47,352 bases of DNA from Anaeromyces robustus (taxonomy: Eukaryota > Neocallimastigomycota > Neocallimastigomycetes > Neocallimastigales > Neocallimastigaceae): the NCBI GenBank assembly GCA_002104895.1, contig MCFG01000468.1, forward strand, positions 1 to 47,352, written 5' to 3'. Positions 9,799 through 21,055 of this stretch are shown here, piece after piece. The stretch's first letter is position 1. Each line of letters begins with the position of its first letter. The position numbers and the translations under genes are program-made. A model generated the notes under the pieces. That model searched no databases, was not told the origin of the DNA, and saw only the letters and a program-made list of their open reading frames with translations.

Positions 9799-11877
9799 TT
9801 AATATATATAATTTTTATTTAAATGTTTGTTCCAATTTTTTAAATAGTTTACTAATTTAGGATTATTTATTTTCATTGCTTCATTTAATGGTGTATCTCC
9901 TTTTAAAGCTTTTAAATTAATATCAGCTCCATTTTCTACAAGACATTTTACTGTTTCTAAAACATTTTGTTTATTTTTTTTAATTGTATAAGTTAAAACT
10001 GTATCATATTCATTTAAGAGATTTACATTAGCACCATATTTAATTAAAAATTTAAGTTTTTTGATAGTATCCTTATGATTATGATAATTATCAATGATTA
10101 TAATTAATGGTATTCTATAAAAACTATTGGATTTATCAACATCAGCTCCATGTTCCACTAAATATTTTACAATTTCAAAAGAACCGAAGTCAAGTGCAGC
10201 ACTTAATGGTGTTCTATAAAGATCATAATCTTTATAATAACTATTGTTAGGTTGGTTAACATCAGCTCCATGTTCAACTAAATATTTTATATTTTCTAAT
10301 GAATCTGACATATCATTAAATAATTCTTTATTAAATAATATAAAATATAAAAGAGGGGCAAAATCATAGGGTTCTTTTTTATTTTCATAATCATCACTAT
10401 CTTCCCAATGAGCTTTATTTATATCAGCTCCATTATCTATTAAATACTTTACCATCTCCCAATTACCATAAACAGTTGCTGCTCCTAATGGATTGTTATG
10501 TTTGGAATTAAGATTATAACCATTTTCTACTAAGAGTTTTACCATTGATGTATTACCTTGTTGTATTAAATAGTTAATAGGTGCATCATTTACCGAGGCT
10601 CCATGTTGAATTAAATATTTAGCTATATCATCTTGACCTGTAGTAATGGCCACACTTAGAGCAGTTTTATCATCTTCTTTATAATTTATTTTACTACCTT
10701 TCTCTATTAAATATTTAATAAATGTTTCCTTTTCATTTTTACTTCCAATTTCACTTGATATAACATTTAAAATGTTACATTGATTAGGATTAGCTCCAGC
10801 ATCAATTAAATAGTCATATACTGGTTTATTAATATTTGCTGCTACATAATTTAATATATTTGTACAATCTAAACCTAAACCTTTATATTCATTTTGAATT
10901 GTGGTAAATTTTATATTATTTTCTTCAATATATTTTTTGAGTTCTAATAAATTATTATTATTTATCAATTTTATAATATCTTCTTCTTTTTTATCAATAA
11001 TAGACAGTTTTTCTAATAAATTTATAAAATTTTTATCGAATTTATCTTTTGTTAATATAGTTCTTCTAATATATCTCAAAATTTCATTAAATTTATCAGT
11101 ATAGAAAAATCCAACTTTTCTTAATTCTTTATATATGAATAAATATTTTTCATCTTCAGTTTTTGCGTCATAATCGAATAAAAATTTTAAAGTTTTGTAA
11201 AATCCCTCTTTATAAGTATTTTGTTCTAAAAATAATTCTATTTCATCTTTATATAATTTATTTAACCTTCTAATATGGATTGTGTCAATTAAATTTTCAA
11301 AATCTTTTTTAGGAATTTCTGTGCCGTTTTGATTACAGTATAAAAATGAAATTATTAAATCATTACTATAATTTTTAGGTTTTAAATAATCTTTTAACCA
11401 ATATTCATCTATTCCAGGATTACTTAATAACTCTTTATCTAAAATAAAATTTTTAGTAGAAAGAATATTTAAAGCATCTGGATTATAAAGTAATTCATCA
11501 TCTAATTGGAACATTTTATTTATATAATTGATATCAGCTCCACGTTTTATTAAATAATCACATAATTCTGAATTTCCTACACTAAGTGCTACTGAAAGAG
11601 GTGAATAACAATTATATAAAATTTCACCTAGCATGTAATCATTTATACCAATTATATAATCTAAATTTGTATATAACTCATCAATAATATATTTCGTTAT
11701 ATCTAAAGAAGCATTGATTCGTATAGCATTTATTAAAAGATCATTACCTTCGTCATGATCATTTATGTCATCCGAATTTACTTCACCAAGATAATTGTAA
11801 AAATAATTTTTTAATTCTTGTAAATCATTGTTTTTAATAATTTCAAGAATATCTTTTTGCTCTAAAAAATAATTCAT
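9799..11877 (-). CDS. Ankyrin-repeat protein, single exon
   Basis: The first ATG is at 11877 (the open frame itself reaches 11886 through a TTG), giving 692 aa without introns. The N-terminal 60 residues are acidic and helical. One ankyrin group lies at about 85-130 (SPLSVALSVGNSELCDYLIK, GADINYIN). After a divergent helical middle (about 150-330), about ten repeats run to the C-terminus, with signatures such as YLIDNGADINKA, YLVEHGADVNQP, YLVEHGADVDKSN and CLVENGADINLKA. Ankyrin repeats are protein-binding scaffolds; no enzymatic domain is present and the partner is unknown. Large ankyrin families are typical of anaerobic fungi. A decayed relative lies at about 36.1-37.3 kb, so the family is locally active in duplication and loss. 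No signal peptide is seen, so a cytosolic location is likely. Confidence 0.93.
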   Translation of the reverse strand: MNYFLEQKDILEIIKNNDLQELKNYFYNYLGEVNSDDINDHDEGNDLLINAIRINASLDITKYIIDELYTNLDYIIGINDYMLGEILYNCYSPLSVALSVGNSELCDYLIKRGADINYINKMFQLDDELLYNPDALNILSTKNFILDKELLSNPGIDEYWLKDYLKPKNYSNDLIISFLYCNQNGTEIPKKDFENLIDTIHIRRLNKLYKDEIELFLEQNTYKEGFYKTLKFLFDYDAKTEDEKYLFIYKELRKVGFFYTDKFNEILRYIRRTILTKDKFDKNFINLLEKLSIIDKKEEDIIKLINNNNLLELKKYIEENNIKFTTIQNEYKGLGLDCTNILNYVAANINKPVYDYLIDAGANPNQCNILNVISSEIGSKNEKETFIKYLIEKGSKINYKEDDKTALSVAITTGQDDIAKYLIQHGASVNDAPINYLIQQGNTSMVKLLVENGYNLNSKHNNPLGAATVYGNWEMVKYLIDNGADINKAHWEDSDDYENKKEPYDFAPLLYFILFNKELFNDMSDSLENIKYLVEHGADVNQPNNSYYKDYDLYRTPLSAALDFGSFEIVKYLVEHGADVDKSNSFYRIPLIIIIDNYHNHKDTIKKLKFLIKYGANVNLLNEYDTVLTYTIKKNKQNVLETVKCLVENGADINLKALKGDTPLNEAMKINNPKLVNYLKNWNKHLNKNYIY

Positions 11878-12360
11878 GTTTTTCAAAACTTTATAAAAAT
11901 TGAAATTGTATATAGAGTTTTAAATACTAAAATATTTCTAAAATTTGTACTTATATGAAACTTTTTTAAATGAATTGAATTTCGTTTTTATTAAAATATT
12001 AATATTTAGTAATTTTTATTTTATTAATTCATATATAATAAAAAACTTGTGTAAAATTTATTTTATTTATTATTTTAGTTGTTCAATGATTTTTTTTTTT
12101 ATTGTTAGTTATTTTTTACTAATAATATATTTATGGCAGTAAATAATACTTTCAAATAATTATAGACTGAAAATTTTAATATATATATACATATATATGA
12201 GAATAAATATATTAATGTATAATACTTTTTCATTTTTTAACTTGTCATTACTATTAATACTTATATATATTAATAATATATTTATATATATATATATGTA
12301 TTTTATTTTTAACAGAATTCTTATTATTGTTATATTTTTTTTATTATTATTCTAAGTCAT
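11878..12360. other. Upstream region of the ankyrin gene
   Basis: AT-rich spacer expected to hold the promoter of the minus-strand ankyrin gene. The short open frames here are hydrophobic low-complexity noise. Confidence 0.55.
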
Positions 12361-12901
12361 TGTTAAACTATTGATAATAATAAAAGTTGTGATTCTAAAT
12401 ATACTATTATGCTGGGTTATTAATATCCTCATCTTAATCTAGTTATCAAATGGAGTATACATTTACTCTGTGGATATGAATATAACTCGAAAATAGCTTT
12501 TAAGAGGGGAAAGGCTTCAAGAGAATACCTTTCTTTTTTTTTAAAATGCCCCTGTTGTCAATAAGGTGAACAATAGTTTGGATTTTTGATTACTCTTTCT
12601 TCTTTCTAATTAAATGGAATTCACTTAATTAAATTTTCATCAACACTCTCTTCATTACTTCTGCGGAAGGAAATATTCCTTATGTAGTACTTTTACCTCT
12701 ATCTTAGAGTATGAAAAATATATCAACCATAAAATCTATCTATTTTTTCTTAGTGGAAAATCAGCTTTGTGAGAGCTGCATTTCGATAAAGGGGAACGGA
12801 AGCAATTATTTGAACAACTTTACAAAATTTAATTTAATTTTTTTAATCTATTTTTTAAATGTACTAAATGTATTAATAATTATTTACAATAAATAAAAAC
12901 A
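12361..12901. other. Less AT-rich island, possibly an old insertion such as a solo LTR
   Basis: About 540 bp with clearly higher G+C and normal sequence complexity between AT deserts. It opens with TG (TGTTAAAC) and could be closed by CA at 12900-12901, a solo-LTR-like outline. It has no coding potential beyond a 61-codon frame, no A tail and no Pol III boxes. No matching target-site duplication flanks these limits, so both the boundaries and the LTR idea are weak. A degraded non-coding exon or another relic is equally possible. A good GTAAGT donor-like sequence lies at 12903. Confidence 0.25.
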
Positions 12902-13115
12902 GGTAAGTGTATTCTCTTTCTTTAGTCTAAAAAAAAAAAATAAAAAAATTTTTTTATTATTATATAAAAATTTCTTTTTATAGTGGATTGTCTATTCCAT
13001 TAAATTATTTTATAATTTATTATATTAAAAAAAAAATTCATTATTACATAATTAAAAATTTTCATTACATATACATAGATATATATATTTTAAAAAATAT
13101 TAATTTTTATTTTCT

Positions 13116-14988
13116 TCATAATTTGTTACTTGATAAACTTGTTCTTATTGTTTCTTTTTCACTTTTGTAACTTGGCATTTCACTAAAAGGATCAGGAGCT
13201 TCTGATGTTCTTTTATAATGATATGAAACCATTTTGGTTAAGACACTTGATGAACGATTTGTTATATTTGTCTTATGAGTTTCCTCACTTTTTATACTTT
13301 GAATACAATTTGAACTCATATTAGTATCATTCATAAAGATTTTTCCTTCTAGAATATTTTCATCCGCTTTAATGAAATATGGGAATAATAATCTAATTAT
13401 AAATAGGAGTATATAATTCATAATTGATAAAAGGATAATAATAGATACTCTTATCAAACTATAATAAATATAATTTTTAATGGAGATATAATGTAAAATC
13501 AATAAAAATATTATTGTAAGAGTATCAACATATAAACAACCCACAGTAAATCTTAAATCATACTTGATTTCATCTATGCTCCATTCCATAAATATTAATA
13601 ATAACATCAAAAATATAATAAAGAATTTATAAAACAATATAAAATCAACATATAAAATTCCAAAAGTATTATTCATATTACATTTTTCATAATTTTTTTC
13701 ATTTTCTCTTGAAACTGTTTGTATTTCATAGGGTATTATCATAAATATACTTAATAGTATAATATCAATTATAACGAAAAAAGAAAAGAAACTATATTTC
13801 CGTTGTTCAATCCATAATATCACTTTATTTTTATCGTGAAAAGAAATAATTAATTTATAAAATATTGGAATTATACTAAAGGTAAAGCCAAATGAAAGTA
13901 ACGTTGGATATAAATGACATGAAAGATTGGTTACTTTTCCTATTTTTGTTGTACCAGTGTTTAAAAGCATGATAATTCCAATAATTAATATTAACCAAAA
14001 TGGTTTTGATAAAAATTCAAAATATGGTTCATATTTTTTGATATAGAGAATAAATAATGATAATAGAAACAAAATTGATAAAGTTAGATTAATAATAAAA
14101 ATAATTAAACCTACTGATGAATCCTTTGTACTTAGAGAAATATAGTAAATTTTTGTAAGATCATCAACTCTTTGTAATACATCCTCTGGTTTATCATTTC
14201 CATATAAATAATTATAAATATATTTCATATATTTTCCACTATATTCTTCAAAATTCTTTTTTACTGAACTAGGTCTTGGAATCGGTTGAAGAATTTTCAT
14301 TAGATCACAATCAATATCTACACATAATTCTTCATCATCATAAAATTCTTCTATTCCTGAAATTATTTGACCTATTCTTACAAATTCCCTTTGTCCTTCT
14401 TTTGATGATAAATATCTTAAGGCTTCTATTGCACCATTAATATTTTCCTTTTTTATATTCCTTCCAATACCAAAATTAAATCCAGCTACAACAGAACCAG
14501 AAATTCCTTTAACTAATCCAGGTAAAATCGACATTTTATAATCTGACATATCTAATAAATCTTTATAAAATATCCAATATTTTAAAAATATTGCTTTCCC
14601 ATCATAAAATTTTGATACAAAATAATCTTCGCCCAATGAAAATATATCATCTATATAAAAATGTTATATATTATTATGTATTATTAAATTATTTAAATAT
14701 ATGTTTCTATTCTAATAATAATAACAATCATAATAATTTTATATGTATAAAAGATTGTATATACCCGAAGCTATTTTTTCTTTTAATTCTTTCATTTTTT
14801 TTAAAGCATTTACTGCTGTTTCACTTGTTAATTCAGGAAAAGATGAATTCACAGAATCTCTACATGAATATATAAATTCATATATAGAAGAAAACCCATT
14901 TTGACTTTCTATTCAATTTCATTTTATATTAATTATTATTTATTTATTATAATATATAAAATATAATAAAATTACTAGATATCAGTTC

Positions 14989-15019
<31 letters not shown>

Positions 15020-15971
15020 AAAAAATAAAGATATTAACCATCAAAAAGACCGTTATATATAATTAAATCAGTATTGTTTTGTTGTTTTTCTTTTTCTAAA
15101 ATATATTGACCTGTTTCTATAACTTCATCCCATGTTTTAGGTACGGGTTTATTATATTTATTTAATAATTTTTGATTTGAATAAAATACTGAATAAGTTA
15201 ATGTCAAGGGCTAATATATATATATATATATTATATTATTTAATGTATATAATTTATATAAATAATATTATAATATATATGTTTTTGAATTATTAATCAA
15301 TTAATATAAATATTTATTTTATTCTAATAACAAAAAATTTGTTGATAGAAATTTTAATTATATAGTAAAAATTAATATTTATATATAATATAATATATAC
15401 AAGCCCGACTAATTCATCATTATAGTAGCATGTCTGGTTTAAAAGTTTTGGATTAAACATATTTATATGCTCTTGTGGTAATAAGTTTTTAACATCTAAT
15501 AAATATTGTCCATAAACAGGTGTATACAAATTATCATATAAATATAAATCATATTTTTGGGTTTTTTTCTTAAGTAATACTTCAATTAATGAACCAAAGT
15601 CATTATAAGATATAGTTGAATTTTTTTTAGTTAAAAGATTAAGTTTCAATGTAATATTTAAATTATTTTTATTAGAATACTCATTAAATCCTTGAATAAA
15701 AGGTGTATACGCTTGATTATTTTCATATTCTGAATATGCAAATACATTTAATAATGTCTCTCCAAATGCTATAATTACCCAAAAAATATATATTTAAATA
15801 TAAAATAATGTAAATTAATTCATAAAAATATAAATAAAATAAAAACAAAAAAATTATTAGAATAAAAACTAACAATTTAATAGTTAGTTTTTATTTTCAG
15901 TTAAAAATAATATTACCATATTTTAAGAATAGTGTTATTAGAATGAAATAATGATTAATTATTGACATCAT
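13116..15971 (-). CDS. Class C GPCR-like receptor with bacterial-type solute-binding ectodomain, five exons
   Basis: Exons in transcript order: 15971-15917, 15768-15401, 15210-15039, 14908-14765, 14650-13116; phases close for 757 aa. Exon 1 encodes a signal peptide (MMSIINHYFILITLF). Residues about 25-420 resemble an extracellular solute-binding protein of ABC sugar importers: an AFGETLLNVF start, VPKTWDEVIETG, FYDGKAIFLKYW, then MSILPGLVKGISGSVVAGFN. From about 427 to 680 seven hydrophobic segments follow, with family 3 (GABA-B/mGluR-like) marks such as LSKPFWLILIIGIIMLLNTG, CHLYPTLLSFGFTFSIIPIF, KCNMNNTFG and EWSIDEIKYDLRF. A Ser/Thr-rich cytosolic tail (about 680-757) ends the protein. The predicted role is plasma-membrane sensing, perhaps of sugars released from plant fibre; ligand and G-protein coupling are unproven. 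The binding domain plausibly came from bacteria, which is known for this fungal family. Confidence 0.9.
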
Positions 15972-16014
15972 ATTTTATAATAATTTCTATTATATTTTTA
16001 AACAAGATTCTATA

Positions 16015-16345
16015 ATAATATCTTTTATTATTATAGAAAATTATTTTATTTTTATTTTCTTTTTAAAATGATTATTATAGAATATTTTTTAATTTCTTTT
16101 TAAAATGCTTATTATAGAATACTTTTTTATTTTTTTTTTAAACTGATTATTATAGAATTTATATTTTTTATTTTCTTTTTAAACTAATTATTATAGAATT
16201 ATATATTTTTTATTTTCTTATTAAACTAATTATTATAGAATTATATATTTTTTATTTTCTTATTAAATTGATTGTTATAAAATATATAAATTTTTTATTT
16301 TATTTTTAAATTAATTATTATAGAATATTTTTTTATTTTATTTTA
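16015..16345. repeat. Minisatellite, about eight diverged units of about 40-47 bp
   Basis: The anchor ATTATTATAGAA (with variants) recurs near 16028, 16069, 16110, 16147, 16189, 16235, 16275 (ATTGTTATAAAA) and 16316. It is separated by T-rich segments containing a TTTTATTTTC-TTTTTAAA core. The array begins less than 50 bp upstream of the receptor's start codon. Confidence 0.75.
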
Positions 16346-16472
16346 TTTTTAAAGTTTTATTTTATTTTATGATTTTTGTTGACATATAATTATAAATAGT
16401 TAGATTTATTAATATATACCTTTTTTTTTACAATTATATATATGAATTTATTCTATTAATTATTTTTTACAT

Positions 16473-16575
16473 AGACATTTTATTTTATTTTATTTAATTT
16501 TATTTATTTTTTTTTATTGTTACAGACATTTTATTTTATTTTATTTAATTTTATTTATTTTTTTTTATTGTTACA
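16473..16575. repeat. Direct duplication of a 51-bp unit
   Basis: Two near-identical adjacent copies start with ACATTTTATTTTATTTTATT and end in ATTGTTACA. The flanks carry a related pair (ATAATTATAAATA-TTAGATTTA at about 16386 and 16580), so a larger segment was probably duplicated. Confidence 0.7.
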
Positions 16576-16859
16576 AGATATAATTATAAATAATTAGATT
16601 TATAAAGATATTTAAGTTTATAGTTTTTTAACCTGTATCTTTTATCATTAATATTATAATTATGAAAGATACATATTAAAAATTCATTTAAGATTTTATA
16701 TAATAATTAAAATTTTAATTAAATCTTTGTGATACTTGAAAAAAACTAGTGTTTCAGATGTATTTAAATAGTAGTGAAGAAAAAAATAAAAATATTGAAA
16801 TGCAATGTTTTTTGATATATAAAAAATTATTTATTTAAATGAAATTTTAACATATTAAC

Positions 16860-16912
<53 letters not shown>

Positions 16913-17001
16913 TAAGAATAATAATAATAGTATAATTATTATTATAAAAATATATAAGTAATATATATTTTTTAAATATACAATTTCTAATATATACAAT
17001 A

Positions 17002-17983
17002 ATGCTATCAAAAATATATAAAGAAAGTAAAGATATAAAAAAAAAAATAAAATTTGCATCAGGTAATAATTCTATTATATGTAAATACTAGATATAGATA
17101 CATACATATTTATTTACAAAAAATATAATCATTAGACCTTTATGTTTATTTTTAATTTTTATTTTCTTTATATATAATAGAAAATGAAAGAAAAGAAAAT
17201 ATAGTTATCGCATCTGAACTTAATGATATTATTGTAGATGAGATTAATTCCGAGTAAAGAATAGAAATAGTTAATTTTATATTATTAAATATTTATTTTA
17301 TATAATTGTCATTTTTGACTAAATTCGTTCAAATACAATATTATATATTATAATTATTTAAAAAAATAAATTATAATAGTATAAGCATTTTATTTAAAAA
17401 TGAGAAAAGAATAGAAACAGAATCCAATAAATTACAGTCACTAATTAATCAGCATTCAAAAGATGTTTTACAATGGAATGATTTAACAAAAATGTTGGAT
17501 AATTCTTTAAAAGTAATAAAATTATATTATTATATATTATTTATTTATTATTATTATTTTTTTTTTTGCTATTATATATTAAATGTATCATATTCTATAA
17601 AATTTAATATATATAATTTCTTTATAATATTTTTTTAAAAAAAAGGAATTAGGTGATGTTCAAAATTGGGTTGATTTAATTGAAAGAGATATGAAAATTA
17701 TTACTTCAACAATAGAATTTAAATGTCAAGGTAAATAAAAAAACAAGAATAAAACATTATTAATTTAATTATATATGAATATGAATTTTATAAAATTTAT
17801 TTTACTAATAATGATATTAAATATTATTTATGTTATATAATTATTTATTAATTATAACTAAATAAAAAAGTTGAGCCAACGCAATTGGCCGAAAATTCTA
17901 TACTACGTTTTGATACCGCAAAATATGATGATGAAGGAGATTTTAGCAAAACACCTTCATATAAAAATCATCCATTGGAATAA
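17002..17983 (+). CDS. BLOC1S1: BLOC-1 subunit 1 homologue (BLOS1/GCN5L1), five small exons
   Basis: Exons 17002-17062, 17181-17253, 17410-17512, 17646-17730 and 17871-17983 join in frame to 144 aa. The order of features matches BLOS1: an initial MLSKIYKES (animal proteins begin MLSRLLKEH), then ENERKENIVIASELNDIIVD, a heptad-rich helix NKLQSLINQHSKDVLQWNDL, and the family hallmark LKELGDVQNWVDLIERDMK followed by IITSTIEF. In animals this protein sits in BLOC-1 and BORC, coiled-coil complexes for lysosome-related organelle biogenesis and lysosome positioning; the fungal role is probably endosomal. The acceptor of exon 3 (after AAAAG at 17409) is the only nearby one that keeps the frame, but it is a weak site. 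The C-terminal extension (about 115-144) is not conserved. The gene is convergent with the TPR gene. Confidence 0.87.
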
Positions 17984-18960
<977 letters not shown>

Positions 18961-21019
18961 TTATTCAAGATTTGGATTCATATTCATTCTATTTGGTCCT
19001 TGACGATTCATACCACTATTCATATTATTACGATTCATACCACGTCCTCTCATATTGGGATTTCTACCACGATTACTATTATTACGTATTTGCATTTGAT
19101 TTTGTTGCATATTTGGCATATTATGTCCTCCATGGCCACCACGACCTCCACGATTACTATTATTATTTCCTCTACTTATATTTTGTTTTGGATTACCTTG
19201 TGAAGTTTGAACTGGAATATTTCTTAAATTTTGATTACCTCCGGTATTATGATGATTATTATTGTCATTTCTTGCACGTTTATTATTATTATTATTAAAT
19301 GCATTATCTAATAATAATTTTATTATAATTTTTGTATATTTTAATTTTTTTTTTTTTTTTTTTTTTGCATATATGATATGAATATAAATTTAAAAATATA
19401 ATTAGTAAATTAAATATATAAAATATATATAAAAAAATTTTTTTAATAATAATGATGATAATAATTTTTATAAATATTATTATTAAATGCTATACATACC
19501 ATTTTCATTATATTTAATAGCTTGAATTTTTCTTTTAACTCCACTATTAGAATCTAATATATATATAAAATATATCAATCATATTAATAAATTATAATTA
19601 TTTTAAAATAATGTCTTTTTATTTAAAGATACTAAAAATATAAATAATATATTTCTTTACTTACTAGATGGTGATGGTGCATTATCACTATTTTCAGTTG
19701 TATTAGCATTTGGTTCGTTAGAATTATTCTTTGTAGAAATATCGTTTGATTGAGCACTAGATTGATTAGAAATGGCATTAGATGAGGTATCTATATTTTC
19801 AGATGTTTCATTATTTATGGTTACGGTATTGTTAATATCTGTGGTAGAGGATGCAGTAGACATAGCAACTTGTTGATTATTAGTAATATTAGCAATTTCA
19901 TTTGTATTAGGTGTTGAATTAGCATTATTATCTTCAAAAGAAGTAGCTGAAGAAGATAATTTATTATTTGGATTGGTATCAATGTCATTTATAGTAGAAC
20001 TGGAATTAGATGTTTTAATTATTTTAGCTGGTTGTTGTTCATTTCTTGAATCAGATGGTTCTACTACTCTTTTACCATTATTTACTGTAACAGGTGTTGT
20101 AGGTTTTTGTTGTTGTTGTTGAGATGTAGCTGGTGATCTATTTCCTGGCGTTTTTGCAGCAGCATTCTTTTTGTGTGAACTCATTAAAAGTTTCTTACGT
20201 AATTCTAAAAGATGCTGTTGTTGTTGTAGTTGTTGTTGAGTTTTTGTTTGTGATTGTTGTTGTTGTTGTGGCTGTGATTTTTGTGGTTGTACTTGTTGAT
20301 TTTTAGCTGGTGTATTTTGTTGTTGTTGTTGTTGTTGCTGTTGAGAAACTGGTGTTGATTTTTCTAGTGTATTAGTATTTGTTGTATTTGTGGAATTATT
20401 TGTATTAGTATTTGTGTTCATATTTATATTAGGTTTAGTAGTAGTAGATGCTGTAGTTGTAGTTGTAATTTTTGTATTAGAAGGTGTTTGCTTTTGGGCA
20501 TCAGCATTTGACTTAATTGAAGTTGATGAACTGGTTCTTGATATTTGTGGTTTTGTTGTAGAAGGAGTTGAAATAGGTTTATTATTTTGATTCTCTGTAG
20601 TATTAATATTACTCTTTACAGATATACTATTATCATTATTATTATTATTATTATTATTATTGTTGTTGTTGTTGTTGTTATTGTTATTGTTATTGTTATT
20701 GTTATTGTTATTGTTATTGTTATTTATATTCTTAGTTTTATTAATATCATTAGTATTATTGTTAGAAGTAGTGGTATTTTGAACATTAGAAGACTTTAAA
20801 GCATTTACATTTACATTTGATTTATTATCAATAGATGGGTTTCTTTGTACTGGAGAAGCATTTCCTGTTGACACAGGCTTTACATTTGACTCTGCTTTTT
20901 GTTCATTAGTATTATTTATTTGTGATTTTTGTTGAATTTGTTGTTGTGGTTTATTATTTGGTATCTTTACTATATTAGATGATGATGTTTGAGGTTGAGA
21001 TTGTTGTTGTTGAGATTTC

Positions 21020-21055
<36 letters not shown>

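Larger units (their letters stand above)
15972..17001. promoter_or_regulatory. Divergent intergenic region between the receptor and BLOC1S1 genes
   Basis: About 1 kb separates two divergently oriented starts, so both promoters should lie here. It contains a minisatellite (16015-16345), a duplicated 51-bp unit (about 16473-16575) and a (TAA)n tract (16861-16910) just before the BLOC1S1 start. No further motif is identifiable. Confidence 0.55.

Noticed and set aside
12711-12896. A 61-codon gene in the 12.4-12.9 kb island
   Set aside because: Short, Ile/Leu/Phe-rich at the end, with no conserved motif; probably chance.
16015-16345. A CRISPR-like array
   Set aside because: Units are diverged, all T-rich, without unique spacers, and the genome is eukaryotic. 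It is a minisatellite.
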